A DNA stretch of 64,000 nucleotides. It comes from Rhizorhabdus wittichii RW1 (GTDB lineage: Bacteria; Pseudomonadota; Alphaproteobacteria; Sphingomonadales; Sphingomonadaceae). The DNA lies in assembly GCA_000016765.1 (NCBI GenBank), contig CP000699.1, positions 1,984,001-2,048,000 on the forward strand. Direction: 5' to 3'. The notes under the pieces are model-generated. The model had not been told where the DNA came from. It was given only the letters and a program-made list of their open reading frames with translations, and did no database searches. Positions within the stretch are counted from its first letter, which is position 1. Each line of letters begins with the position of its first letter. This document shows, in pieces, positions 32,959 through 42,246 of this stretch. The position numbers and the translations under genes were made by a program.

Positions 32959-34050
32959 TCAGGAGCGGGCGATCGCGGTCGCGGCGGGACGTTTGCGGAC
33001 GACGTCGTAATAGGCGACATAGCCGACATGATCGGAGAGCATCCGCTCGTCGATCTCATGGCCGAACGGAACGCTGAGCCCGTCGACGGCGAGCTCGGCG
33101 CGTTCGCCCGGCACCGCAAGCTCCCAGTCGCGGGCCCGCGCCAGCGAGAAGGCGGCGTCCGACGGCATCGCGCCGCAGATCGCGGGCGCGGCCAGGCAAC
33201 TGTGCAGCGCGTCCCTGACGGCCCCCGGCGCCCGCTCGCCCCATTTGCGCAGATGCGCGGTGAAATAGGCCTGGCGCGCGGGGCGCTGGCCGACGTTGAA
33301 GTCGCCCGCGACGATGACCGGCGTGCCGGGCTTCACATTGGCGGCGAGGAACTGGTCGAGCGCGTCGATCTGGCGGCGATAGGCGTAGAGCGAGCGATCA
33401 TCGGCGACGTGCGAGGCGCGGCGGGAGTTGAGGTGGACGTCGACCACCGCGATCGGCTCGCCCAGCCCCGGCACCGCGATCATCGCCAGCACCGCGCCCT
33501 TGTTCGCCAGGCAATCGAACCCGGCGCAGGTCGGAAAGGCCATCCGCCGCACCGACAGGATCGGATAGTCGGACAGGATCTGGAGGCCGCTGTCGACGAC
33601 CTTGCCGCTGCGCTCGCCGCTGAAGAAGCTCGCGTCGCGCTGGAAGGCGCGGTCGGCCTCGGTGGTGATCGCGGCGCCGGCCAATGACCGGTCTGGGCCG
33701 TTGACGATATAGCGATAGCCGCCCTCGACGCCGATCCGCTTGGCCTGGTCGGTGAAGGCTTCCTGCAGCACGACGATGTGCGGCTGCTCGCCCAGCAGCC
33801 GCAGCGCCTCCAGCCGGGCGCCGATCTTGGTGAACGCCGCCTCGCGGCCCAGCCGGACCGGCCAGGGCAGACCCTCGATATTATAGGTCATCACCGAGAG
33901 GCCGGGATGCCCGCGCATGTTGGTCATGACGAACGGCGTGTTGCCGTTGGCCGGGCGCAGCAGGCCCGGCACCAGCAGCGCCAGGACGATCAGCCCCAGC
34001 CCCACCGCGATCCGCGCCGTCATCTTCGTCGCCTTCGATCCGATCGTCAT
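32959..34050 (-). CDS. exported endonuclease/exonuclease/phosphatase-family protein
   Basis: A 363-aa EEP-fold hydrolase with an N-terminal signal or anchor (IAVGLGLIVLALLVPGLL). Metal and catalytic motifs are visible: MTYNIEGLP, VVLQEAF, VDVHLNSRR, AGDFNVG and the final SDHVGYVAYYD. The family includes DNases, inositol phosphatases and neutral sphingomyelinases. The conserved LQEAF and HLNSR with a DHVG end fit a phosphodiesterase such as a sphingomyelinase-like enzyme, which would be apt in a sphingolipid-making organism, but this is inference. The frame extends upstream to 34197; the ATG at 34050 has GGAGCGCAGGACG. It is divergent from the glycan block. Confidence 0.85.
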   Translation of the reverse strand: MTIGSKATKMTARIAVGLGLIVLALLVPGLLRPANGNTPFVMTNMRGHPGLSVMTYNIEGLPWPVRLGREAAFTKIGARLEALRLLGEQPHIVVLQEAFTDQAKRIGVEGGYRYIVNGPDRSLAGAAITTEADRAFQRDASFFSGERSGKVVDSGLQILSDYPILSVRRMAFPTCAGFDCLANKGAVLAMIAVPGLGEPIAVVDVHLNSRRASHVADDRSLYAYRRQIDALDQFLAANVKPGTPVIVAGDFNVGQRPARQAYFTAHLRKWGERAPGAVRDALHSCLAAPAICGAMPSDAAFSLARARDWELAVPGERAELAVDGLSVPFGHEIDERMLSDHVGYVAYYDVVRKRPAATAIARS

Positions 34051-34165
34051 CGTCCTGCGCTCCGTTTCGAGCGCCAAGACGGCAAGCGCCCCGCAAAGCC
34101 GCACCGGTCCGGCGCGCGAAACCGCCTTTTTCGTGCCGATGCGGGTTTCGCCGGACGGTGGCGTC

Positions 34166-35371
34166 ATGGCGCGCATGAGGATCGGATTTCTGTTCAATCA
34201 CGACCAGGTCCACCAGGTCGCCCACGCCCTGCCCATCGCCCTGGCGATGCGCCGGCTCCATCCCACCGCCGAGATCGTCGTCGCCACGACCAACGACCGG
34301 CTGACGGCCGAGGTCCACCGCCTGGCGGGCGACGCCGCCGACGGCCTGACCATCGTCCAGCTCGCGCTGCGCAAGCCGCTGACGCGCTTTCTGGCCCGGC
34401 ATCTCGAATGGGCGCTGCCGGTGCGCAAGATCGGCGTCTATCGCGACAATCTCGACCTGTTCGAAGGCCTCGACGCGCTCGTCGTCACCGAGAAGACCTC
34501 GCTCCTGCTCAAGACCCGCTACGGCCTGAGGGTGCCGATCATCCACACGCGGCACGGCGCGGGCGATCGCGCGATCGGCTTCGACAAGGCAAGCGCCCGG
34601 TTCGACCGGGTGCTCGTGTCGGGCCCCAAGATCCGCCGCCGCCTGGTCGAGGAGGCCCATGTCGCCCCCGACCGGATCGAGACCGTCGGCTATGCCAAAT
34701 TCGACCTGATCGGGGAACGGTCGCCCCGCCTGCCCTTCCAGGACAACGGCAAGCCGACGGTGCTCTACAACCCGCACCTCTCGCCGCATTTGTCGTCCTG
34801 GTACCGCCACGGCCGCGCGGTGCTCGACCATTTCCTGCACGACGACCAGTTCAACCTGATCTTCGCGCCGCACGTCATGCTGTTCCACCGCCGTTTCGTC
34901 GTCACGATCGACAAGCTGCGGATCGACCGGCCCGGCGTCGTCGAGCAGCGTCATCTCGACGCGCCCAACATCCATGTCGACCTGGGCAGCCCGGCCTCGA
35001 CCGACATGACCTACACGCTCGCCGCCGACATCTACCTCGGCGACGTCAGCAGCCAGGTCTACGAATTCCTCCACCGCCCGCGTCCCTGCGTCTTCCTCAA
35101 CAGCCATGACGTCGACTGGCGCGGCGATCCCAATTACGCGCATTGGGCGGCGGGACCGGTGATCCATGATCCGGCCAATCTCGGCGCGGCGATCGACTGG
35201 GCGATGGTCGCGCGCGACCAGTATGAGCCGGTCCAGCAGCAATTGTTCGCCGACAGCTTCGACCTGTCGGACGAGCCCTCCTCGCTGCGCGCGGCGCGGG
35301 CGGTGCTGCGTTTCCTGGGCGCGTCCGCGATCGTCGAGCCGGCGCGCGACGGCAAGGAGCTGGCCGCCTGA
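34166..35371 (+). CDS. CDP-glycerol glycerophosphotransferase-like / GT-B fold protein
   Basis: A 401-aa cytosolic protein. The N-terminal MRIGFLFNHDQVHQVAHALPIA and the middle IIHTRHGAGDRAIGF, VGYAKFDLIGER and late GDVSSQVYEFLHRPRPCVFLN are typical of TagB/SpsB-like GT-B transferases, where the HG and DxSS motifs bind phosphate. It would transfer a glycerol- or ribitol-phosphate or sugar to an envelope glycan. It is followed after 2 nt by a GINT1-like gene. A second ATG at 34175 is possible. Acceptor and donor cannot be named. Confidence 0.78.
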   Translation: MARMRIGFLFNHDQVHQVAHALPIALAMRRLHPTAEIVVATTNDRLTAEVHRLAGDAADGLTIVQLALRKPLTRFLARHLEWALPVRKIGVYRDNLDLFEGLDALVVTEKTSLLLKTRYGLRVPIIHTRHGAGDRAIGFDKASARFDRVLVSGPKIRRRLVEEAHVAPDRIETVGYAKFDLIGERSPRLPFQDNGKPTVLYNPHLSPHLSSWYRHGRAVLDHFLHDDQFNLIFAPHVMLFHRRFVVTIDKLRIDRPGVVEQRHLDAPNIHVDLGSPASTDMTYTLAADIYLGDVSSQVYEFLHRPRPCVFLNSHDVDWRGDPNYAHWAAGPVIHDPANLGAAIDWAMVARDQYEPVQQQLFADSFDLSDEPSSLRAARAVLRFLGASAIVEPARDGKELAA

Positions 35372-35373
35372 CC

Positions 35374-36282
35374 ATGCCGCTGCGCAAGGATATCTGGCGG
35401 CCCGCCATCGTCGAGCGCCGCATGAGCGACATCGTCGCGACCGGCTCGATCGAGGGGGCGCCGCTGCACTGGCTGCCGGCCCTGCCGCCCTACAGCTTCC
35501 TGGCCGATCCGTTCGGCCTGTGGCGGGACGGCCGCTTCCACCTGTTCGTCGAACGCTTCGACTATCGCGACCGGCGCGGCGTGATCGAGCTGATCGTCCA
35601 TGACGCCGGCCTCGCCCCGCTCTATCGCTGCAAGGTGCTGTCGGAGCGCTGGCACCTGTCCTACCCGTTCGTGTTCGAGGCCGACGGGCAGAGCTGGATG
35701 CTGCCCGAAGCGCACCGATCCGGCGGGTTGATCCTCTATCGCTGCTTCGACTTCCCCGACCGCTGGGAGCGCGCGGCGCGGATCGAGCTCGATTGCGTAC
35801 CGGTCGACGCCACGCCCTTCTGGCACGACGGGCTCTGGTGGCTGTTCTACGCCGCCGCCGACGATCGCCACAGCAAGGTCGCCCATCTCCACGTCGCCTT
35901 CTCCGAGCGGCTGACCGACGGATGGCGGCCGCACCCCGCCAACCCGGTCCGCCGCGATTCCGCGAGCGCGCGGCCCGGGGGGACGCCGATCCTGCTCGAC
36001 GGCCGGATCATGCTGCCGGTGCAGGATTGCTCGCATACCTATGGCGGCGGCATTGCCATGCTGGCGATCGAGCGGCTCACCCCCGACGACTTCGTCGCGC
36101 ATGTCGAGCGGAGTATCGCCCCGCCCGCCGGGCTTCACCCGTTCGACGAGGGCATGCACACCTTGTCCGCCGCCGGCGAGGTGACGCTGATCGACGTCAA
36201 GCGGACGATGCTGTCGCTCCACGGCCTTGCGATCGAGGCACGGCGCGAGACGCAGCGCCTGTTCGCGCCGCGCCGCCGCTGA
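35374..36282 (+). CDS. GINT1 N-terminal-like beta-propeller protein
   Basis: A 302-aa protein resembling the N-terminal domain of plant glucosamine inositolphosphorylceramide transferase 1 (a five-bladed, GH43-like fold). Visible blade motifs include SFLADPFGLWRDGRFHLFVERFDY, SYPFVFEADGQSWMLPEA and VDATPFWHDGLWWLFYAA, each with the DP/E-type acidic residues of the fold. It lacks a signal peptide. Its start is 2 nt after the previous gene. It probably assists glycan or sphingolipid glycosylation; bacterial members are uncharacterised. Its 3' end overlaps the convergent glycosyltransferase by 86 nt. Confidence 0.72.
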   Translation: MPLRKDIWRPAIVERRMSDIVATGSIEGAPLHWLPALPPYSFLADPFGLWRDGRFHLFVERFDYRDRRGVIELIVHDAGLAPLYRCKVLSERWHLSYPFVFEADGQSWMLPEAHRSGGLILYRCFDFPDRWERAARIELDCVPVDATPFWHDGLWWLFYAAADDRHSKVAHLHVAFSERLTDGWRPHPANPVRRDSASARPGGTPILLDGRIMLPVQDCSHTYGGGIAMLAIERLTPDDFVAHVERSIAPPAGLHPFDEGMHTLSAAGEVTLIDVKRTMLSLHGLAIEARRETQRLFAPRRR

Positions 36283-37372
36283 CCAACCGCTCCATCACCG
36301 CGCGGCCGCGCGCCTCGAAGGCCTCGGCCCCGAACCGGTCGAGCACCATCGCGCGCGCCTGGGCGCCGATCGCCGCCATCCCGCCGGGATCGGCGATCAT
36401 CGCCGCGATCTTGCCGGCAAGCGGCTCGACCGCGCCGGGCATCACCAGCTCGCCGGTCACCCCCGGCTCGACCGAACGGGCCAGTTCGCCGACCGCCGAG
36501 GCGACGACGGGCAGGCCCGCCTGCATCGCCTCGTGGGCGGCGATGCAGAAGCCTTCCGACCAGGACGGCTGCACATAGAGGTGGAGCCCCGCCAGGAAGG
36601 CGCGCGGATCGGCGACGAAGCCGGGGAAATGGACGTCGCGCACCCCCTTCTCCGCCGCCCAGGCCTCGAGCGCGGCGCGCTCCGCGCCCTCGCCGCCGAT
36701 GGTCAGCTCGAACCGCAGGCCCAGCCGTTGCAGCCCCGCCGCCGCGCGCAGCAGCACGTCATAGCCCTTCACCGGATGCAGCCGGCCGAGGCTGCCGATC
36801 CGGATGACCTCGCCGGGCTGCCAGGGAACGGCGCGCGGCGCATCGGCGTCGGTGCGGAAGATCGGCCAGGTCATCAGCCGGTCCGGCCCGACCTTGAGCC
36901 GATCGGCCGTCAGCGCGGCGACAGCGTCCGAATCCGCCACCCACAGGGTCGTCAGGTGCCGGGTCGTCCGCAGCAGGCGGCGATTGGCGGGCTTGAGGAA
37001 GGCGGCGTGCTGCCAGCTCACGACCGGCAGCGACAGGCGGAGCCCGGCGATCTGGCCGAGCAGGGTCGCGCGGGTCAGCGACGTCCAGAGATGGGTCGGC
37101 CGCCAGTCGCGCAGGCGCCGGAGCAGCCAGCCGAGCGCCCGGCCATGGTCGCGTTCGCCGCCGGGGCGTATCTCGACTGCGATCCCCGCCGCCTCCAGCG
37201 CCGCCACGCCGCGTCCGTCGCGCCGGGTCAGCGCGAAGACGCGCACCTCGGCGCCGCAACGGCGCAGCACGTCGAGGATGGCGGGCACCGGCGACGATGC
37301 CCCGCCGCCCTCCATCGAATTGATGATGTAGGCGATGCGGAACGGAGGCGAACTCAGCGGCGCGTGCAGCAT
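36197..37372 (-). CDS. GT4-family glycosyltransferase
   Basis: A retaining GT-B glycosyltransferase of about 391 aa. N-terminal FRIAYIINSMEGGG binds acceptor, and the C-terminal domain has IGSLGRLHPVKGYDVLL and SWSEGFCIAAHEAMQAGLPVVAS with the E-x7-E nucleotide-sugar motif. A Ser/Arg/Ala-rich tail of about 25 residues overlaps the 3' end of the GINT1-like gene by 86 nt on the opposite strand. The frame is open upstream to 37567; the ATG at 37372 begins the conserved domain, though its ribosome site is weak. Confidence 0.88.
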   Translation of the reverse strand: MLHAPLSSPPFRIAYIINSMEGGGASSPVPAILDVLRRCGAEVRVFALTRRDGRGVAALEAAGIAVEIRPGGERDHGRALGWLLRRLRDWRPTHLWTSLTRATLLGQIAGLRLSLPVVSWQHAAFLKPANRRLLRTTRHLTTLWVADSDAVAALTADRLKVGPDRLMTWPIFRTDADAPRAVPWQPGEVIRIGSLGRLHPVKGYDVLLRAAAGLQRLGLRFELTIGGEGAERAALEAWAAEKGVRDVHFPGFVADPRAFLAGLHLYVQPSWSEGFCIAAHEAMQAGLPVVASAVGELARSVEPGVTGELVMPGAVEPLAGKIAAMIADPGGMAAIGAQARAMVLDRFGAEAFEARGRAVMERLVSGGAARTGAASRAVPRSQGRGATASSA

Positions 37373-37514
37373 TACCGAAAGACGCCGCCGGCCCGGCCCA
37401 CCCACACCTGCCCGGCCGATCCGCAGTGAAAAATTTTCCTGGTGCGGCATTTGGGATGCGCCGCCGTCTTTCGTGCGGCCGGCATAGCCCGCCGGCGCGA
37501 TGGGAGGACAGCGA

Positions 37515-38312
37515 ATGCGAGCCGCCGCGACCGGGCCCGTCCTGACGCTGATGCTGGCCGCCGGCATGCCGGCCGATGCCGCGCTGACCCTGATGCCGTG
37601 CAGCGGGTGCCAATTGCCCGTCTCCGCGCCGCGTCTGGCCGATGGCCGCAGGGCGTTGAAGGCGCTGATCGCCCCGCCGCGGTCGCAGCCCTCCTATGAC
37701 GATCTGTTCCATGCCGGCCATGCGGCGGCGCGGGGCCTGACTGATCGCTGGGCCACTCATGTCTTCGTACCGGGCGAGAGCCGCTTCTCGATCGAAACGG
37801 TGCGCCGCCTCGCCCGCCGCTCGGCAGGCCCCGAAGCGATCGGCATGCGCCGCGACACGCTGTCGACGGGATCCGCCACCCTCCGCTACACAGTCCCGCT
37901 CGGCCCGGACGACGGCGTCTCGCTGGGCCTGATGACGGGCATGGAGAAGCAGCGCTTCGCCTTCGACCTGTCGCGCGGCCACCATGTCCGCAGCCAGATG
38001 CTGGGCCTCGTCGCCAACTGGTCGCACGGAACGCCGTGGCGGCTGGAGACCGGCTATCGCTTCGACTTCGGCAGCCGCACCACCTCCAGCCTCGAACGCG
38101 GCATCGAGCTCGCCGAAGGCGCGCAGCGCTCGCAGCGCGGCGCCTGGACCGCGCTCAGCTACACGATCGACCGGGCGGACGCCCCCACCAGCCTGTCCTT
38201 CGGCGTGCGGGCCCAGGCCTTCCGGCTCACGGACGACGACCGGCTCGCGCTGGGCGCGACCGGCCGAACCGACAACCGACTCGTCTTCACCACATCCCTC
38301 CGGTTCCGCTGA
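37515..38312 (+). CDS. exported protein with outer-membrane barrel character, unknown function
   Basis: A 265-aa protein with a signal peptide (about residues 1-22), a CSGC pair shortly after, then amphipathic strands ending in the aromatic-rich VFTTSLRFR typical of an outer-membrane C-terminus. Strand-like segments (SATLRYTVPLGPDDGVSLGL, PWRLETGYRFDFGSR, SLSFGVRAQAFRL) suggest a small beta-barrel. I do not recognise a family. The ATG at 37515 has GGGAGGACAGCG. It precedes the sigma factor gene and may be co-transcribed with the signalling unit. Confidence 0.75.
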   Translation: MRAAATGPVLTLMLAAGMPADAALTLMPCSGCQLPVSAPRLADGRRALKALIAPPRSQPSYDDLFHAGHAAARGLTDRWATHVFVPGESRFSIETVRRLARRSAGPEAIGMRRDTLSTGSATLRYTVPLGPDDGVSLGLMTGMEKQRFAFDLSRGHHVRSQMLGLVANWSHGTPWRLETGYRFDFGSRTTSSLERGIELAEGAQRSQRGAWTALSYTIDRADAPTSLSFGVRAQAFRLTDDDRLALGATGRTDNRLVFTTSLRFR

Positions 38313-38410
38313 TGGCCGTCCTTATCGCCGATCGCCGCATGACCCGCCTACCGTCCCCGGTCGCGCGCGGCTATGAGGTTGGCTCGACAGCGCCGAACGA
38401 GACGAATCGC

Positions 38411-38977
38411 ATGACCGGGGACGGCCTCGAAGCCATCTTCATGACCCATCGCCCGATGCTCTCGCGCTTCTTCGCGGCGCGCGGCGCGGGCGCGGACGTC
38501 GAGGACCTGCTGCAGGAACTGTGGCTCAAGGCGCGGTCGGCGCAGACCGGGCCGATCGCCGATCCCGCCTCCTACCTGTTCCGCATGGCTGACAACCTGC
38601 TGCTCGACCGCCGCCGCGCCGACCTGCGTCGCAGCCGCCGCGACGACCAGTGGACCGGCATGACGCGCGGCAGCGTCGTCGACGTCTCCGACACGCCGTC
38701 GGCCGAACAGGTGCTGATCGCCCGCGAAAGGCTCCGCATCGTCGACCGCGCGATCGACGCGCTCGGCGAGCGGACCGCCGCGATCTTCCGCAGCTACCGG
38801 ATCGACGGCCTCAACCAGCGAGACATCGCCGCGCGGATCGGCATCAGCCTCAGCGCGGTCGAAAAACATCTCCAGAAGGCCTATCGTGCGCTGGTGGAGG
38901 TTCGCGGCCGGCTGGATGCGGATTCCCCGGCTCCGCGTCGTCTCGACGTCGAAGGAACGAACGATGTCGCAGATTGA
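38411..38977 (+). CDS. ECF-type (FecI-like) sigma factor
   Basis: A 188-aa sigma-70 ECF factor. Region 2 is seen in LSRFFAARGAGADVEDLLQELWLKARS and region 4 in RTAAIFRSYRIDGLNQRDIAARIGISLSAVEKHLQKAYRAL, the helix-turn-helix reading the -35 element. The frame is open to 38036, and an ATG at 38312 overlaps the preceding stop; 38411 gives the usual length. It overlaps the FecR start by 14 nt. It forms a cell-surface signalling unit with FecR and the STN receptor. Confidence 0.9.
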   Translation: MTGDGLEAIFMTHRPMLSRFFAARGAGADVEDLLQELWLKARSAQTGPIADPASYLFRMADNLLLDRRRADLRRSRRDDQWTGMTRGSVVDVSDTPSAEQVLIARERLRIVDRAIDALGERTAAIFRSYRIDGLNQRDIAARIGISLSAVEKHLQKAYRALVEVRGRLDADSPAPRRLDVEGTNDVAD

Positions 38978-39920
38978 CGAAGCAAGGAAGGAGGAAGCCG
39001 CGGCCTGGTTCATCCGGCTGCGCGATCCCGCGACCGCCGACTGGGAGGGATTCACCGCCTGGCTCGAGCGCGATTCCGCGAACAACGGCGCCTATGAGGC
39101 GGTCGCGCTGGCCGACGACGACTATGCGTCGCTGGTCGAGCAGGCCGCCCCGCCGCAGCCGTCGAACGACAACCCGGCCGGGGAGCCCCGCCGCCTGGGC
39201 CGGGTCGCCGGATGGGCGACGGCCGCCGCCGCCGTGATGGTCGCCGCGGTCTCCTACCCGCTGCTGACCGGCGCGCCCGCCACCTATGCGGTCGAAACCG
39301 CGGCCGGCCAGCGCAACACCATCCGGCTCGACGACGGCACGCGGATCGACATCAACGGCGATTCGAAGGTCACGCTGCGCAAGGACGACAACCGCTTCGC
39401 CTCGCTCGACCGGGGCGAGGCGACCTTCACCGTCACCCATGACGCGAAGAATCCCTTCGCCGTGAAGGTCGGCGACGACGTGATCCAGGACGTCGGCACC
39501 GTCTTCAACATCGTCCGCGACGCGGGCGGGATGGAGACGGCGGTGTCGTCGGGCGCGGTCGTCTACAATCCCGAGGGCGAGGCGGTGCGGGTGGCCGCGG
39601 GACAGGTGCTGCGCCTGTCGGCCGACGGCAAGACGGTGACGGTCGGCACGGTCGCCCCGGCGGACGTCGCCGCCTGGCGCAAGGACCGGCTGGTCTACGA
39701 CAATGTCACGCTGGCGCGGGTGGCCGCGGACCTGTCGCGCAACCTGGGGACGCCAGTGCGTATTTCGCCGGACATTGCGGCCCGCCCCTTCAGCGGCGTA
39801 ATCCTGCTCGGCGGCGATCAGGCCGCGCTGCTCCCGCGCATCGGGGCGATGCTGGACGTGACGATAACGCATGAAGTCGATGGTTGGCGCCTATCGTCGC
39901 ACGCTGGTGACGGCCGCTAG
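38964..39920 (+). CDS. FecR-family anti-sigma / sensor protein
   Basis: A 318-aa inner-membrane protein transmitting a signal from the outer-membrane receptor to the sigma factor. An N-terminal DUF4880-like cytosolic part (EEAAAWFIRLRDPATADWEGF...WL) is followed by a membrane span near residue 90 (WATAAAAVMVAAVSYPLL), then the periplasmic FecR domain (YAVETAAGQRNTIRLDDGTRIDINGDSK). A GAAGGAACGAACG ribosome site precedes the ATG. It overlaps the sigma factor by 14 nt and the receptor by 50 nt. Confidence 0.93.
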   Translation: MSQIDEARKEEAAAWFIRLRDPATADWEGFTAWLERDSANNGAYEAVALADDDYASLVEQAAPPQPSNDNPAGEPRRLGRVAGWATAAAAVMVAAVSYPLLTGAPATYAVETAAGQRNTIRLDDGTRIDINGDSKVTLRKDDNRFASLDRGEATFTVTHDAKNPFAVKVGDDVIQDVGTVFNIVRDAGGMETAVSSGAVVYNPEGEAVRVAAGQVLRLSADGKTVTVGTVAPADVAAWRKDRLVYDNVTLARVAADLSRNLGTPVRISPDIAARPFSGVILLGGDQAALLPRIGAMLDVTITHEVDGWRLSSHAGDGR

Positions 39921-42246
39921 GGGATTGGCCTGCATGGCAATGGCGGGGGCGCTGGCGCAGCCGGCGCTCGCCCGCGATCTGCGCTCCTTCGACATCAAGC
40001 CGGGCCGCCTGTCCGAAGCGATCGTCGCGCTGGGCGTGCAGGGCGGCGTCAGCATCGGCCTGCCGAGCGCCTCCGCCCAGAACCTGCCGGTGCCCGGCGT
40101 GCGCGGGCGGCTGTCGGTCGACCGGGCGCTGCGCCGGCTGCTCGCGGGAAGCGGCCTCCACGCCGTGCGGATCGACGACCGCAGCTATACGATCGCGGCG
40201 GACCGGGCGAAGCCGCGAACCGCGCCGGTGGCAGCCCCCGCCGGGCCGGTCGCCGCCCCGCCCGACATCATCGTCACCGCCAGCAAGCGCGACATCCGCC
40301 TGCGCGACTTCCCCGGCACCATCGCGATGATCGACGCTGCCGCCGCCGGGCTGAACGGCAACGCCCGCTACGGGACCCAGGCGCTGGTCGACATCATCCC
40401 CAGCCTGTCGTCGACGCATCTCGGCCCCGGCCGCAACAAGCTGATCATCCGCGGCGTCGCCGACAGCAGCTTCACCGGCCCCACCCAGGCGATCGTCGGC
40501 CAGTATCTCGGCGACATCCGGCTCAACTACAACGCGCCCGATCCCGATCTGAACCTCTACGACATGGCCGGGGTCGAGGTGCTCGAAGGACCGCAGGGGA
40601 CGCTCTACGGCGCGGGGTCGCTCGGCGGGATCGTCCGGCTGGTGCCGACCCCGCCCGACCTGTCGCAGGCCGCGGGATCGGTCGCGGCCGGGATCGGCAA
40701 GGTCGAGGGCGGCGGGCCGAGCAACGACCTTGCCGGCATGATCAACCTGCCGATCAGCACCGGCCGGATCGCCCTGCGCGCGGTCGCCTATCGTTCGGTC
40801 GACGGCGGCTATATCCGCGACGCCGAGCGCGGGTTGAACCACGTCAACCGATCGAAGGCGGCGGGGGGACGGATCACCCTGCGCGCCCGGCTCGGCGACT
40901 GGACGATCGATGCCGGCGGCACGCTGCAGGACATGCAGAACCGCGACGGCCAATATGCCGAGCGCGACCAGCCCCGCTACACCCGGCGCAGCGCGATCGC
41001 GCAGCCCTTCGACAACGACTATCGGCTGGGCCAGATCGTCGTCACCCGCAAATGGAACGACATCACCCTGCTGTCGGCGACCGGCATCGTCGGCCATGAC
41101 GTCGACGAGCAGTTCGATGCGACGCGCGCGCGGGACACCAGCCCGCGCCTGTTCCACCAGCACAGCCAGATCACCCTCTTCTCGAACGAGAACCGGCTGA
41201 GCCGCCAGAATCCCGACGGGACCGGCTGGCTGGTCGGCACCAGCTTCGTGTCGAACAGCGAGCGGCTGATCCGCGACCTGGGCGCGGCGACGGCGCCGGC
41301 CCGGATCGCCGGCGTCCGCAACTCGGTGCGCCAGATCGCCGCCTATGGCGAGCTCAGCCTGGGTCTCGGCCCGCTGATCGTCACCGCCGGCGGGCGGCTG
41401 GCGCACAGCCGGCTGACCGGCGAACTGCTCGACGACGGCAAGGACAAGAACGAGCCCAATCGCAGCGAGGTCGAGGTGCTGCCGTCGATCGCGGTGAGCT
41501 GGCGCCCCACGCCGCGCCTGACCACCTACCTCCGCTACCAGGAGGGCTTCCGCCCCGGCGGCCTGTCGGTCGCGGCGGGCAGCGGCGGGATCGTCTCGCA
41601 ACGCTTCCTCGGCGACAGCATCGTCACGATCGAGGGCGGAGCGCGCTTCGGCCATCCGGTGCAGGACCGCTTCTCCGCCGCGCTCAGCCTGTCGTACAGC
41701 CATTGGGAGCATATCCAGGCCGACCTGGTGAACGGCGCGGGGCTGCCCATCACGGCCAATATCGGCAATGGCCGCATCCTCGGCTTCGAGGCGAGCCTGC
41801 GCTGGGCGCCCTTCGCGGGCTTCGCGGCCGAAGGCGGACTGTTCCTCAACGACAGCGAGCTGACCAGCCCTTCGGCGGGATTCGAGGACGCCGCCCATGC
41901 CGAACTGCCCAACATAGCGCGCGTCGGCGTGCGCGGGGCGCTCAGCTACGATCGGCCGATCGGCGGCGGCCTGTCGCTGTCGCTGACCGGATCGGTGCGC
42001 TATTTCGGCCATTCGCAGCTCGGCGTCGGCAGCCTGCTCGCCATCGAGCAGGGCAATTATGCCGACACCGCGCTCGGCCTGCGGATCGGCACCGAGCGGC
42101 TTGGCGCGTCGATCGACGTGACCAACCTGTTCGACGCGGCCCAGAACCGCTTCTCGCTCGGCAACCCGTTCGGCGTGATGGACAGGCTCCAGGTCACGCC
42201 GCAGATTCCCCGCACCGTCCGGATCGGCGTCGATGCCCGCTTCTGA
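39871..42246 (+). CDS. TonB-dependent receptor with N-terminal STN signalling domain
   Basis: A 791-aa outer-membrane transducer. A signal peptide (about 1-35) is followed by an STN domain (DLRSFDIKPGRLSEAIVALGVQGG to about residue 115), a TonB box (DIIVTASKRD), the plug (VLEGPQGTLYGAGSLGG) and a barrel ending VRIGVDARF. The STN domain contacts the FecR protein, so ligand binding should raise expression of this operon. The likely ligand is an iron chelate or a glycan; the surrounding block is about envelope glycans. It overlaps FecR by 50 nt and the next gene by 14 nt. Confidence 0.95.
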   Translation: MKSMVGAYRRTLVTAARGLACMAMAGALAQPALARDLRSFDIKPGRLSEAIVALGVQGGVSIGLPSASAQNLPVPGVRGRLSVDRALRRLLAGSGLHAVRIDDRSYTIAADRAKPRTAPVAAPAGPVAAPPDIIVTASKRDIRLRDFPGTIAMIDAAAAGLNGNARYGTQALVDIIPSLSSTHLGPGRNKLIIRGVADSSFTGPTQAIVGQYLGDIRLNYNAPDPDLNLYDMAGVEVLEGPQGTLYGAGSLGGIVRLVPTPPDLSQAAGSVAAGIGKVEGGGPSNDLAGMINLPISTGRIALRAVAYRSVDGGYIRDAERGLNHVNRSKAAGGRITLRARLGDWTIDAGGTLQDMQNRDGQYAERDQPRYTRRSAIAQPFDNDYRLGQIVVTRKWNDITLLSATGIVGHDVDEQFDATRARDTSPRLFHQHSQITLFSNENRLSRQNPDGTGWLVGTSFVSNSERLIRDLGAATAPARIAGVRNSVRQIAAYGELSLGLGPLIVTAGGRLAHSRLTGELLDDGKDKNEPNRSEVEVLPSIAVSWRPTPRLTTYLRYQEGFRPGGLSVAAGSGGIVSQRFLGDSIVTIEGGARFGHPVQDRFSAALSLSYSHWEHIQADLVNGAGLPITANIGNGRILGFEASLRWAPFAGFAAEGGLFLNDSELTSPSAGFEDAAHAELPNIARVGVRGALSYDRPIGGGLSLSLTGSVRYFGHSQLGVGSLLAIEQGNYADTALGLRIGTERLGASIDVTNLFDAAQNRFSLGNPFGVMDRLQVTPQIPRTVRIGVDARF

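Noticed and set aside
39790-42012. 740-codon minus-strand open frame
   Set aside because: It is a shadow of the STN TonB receptor; no start signal and no domain.
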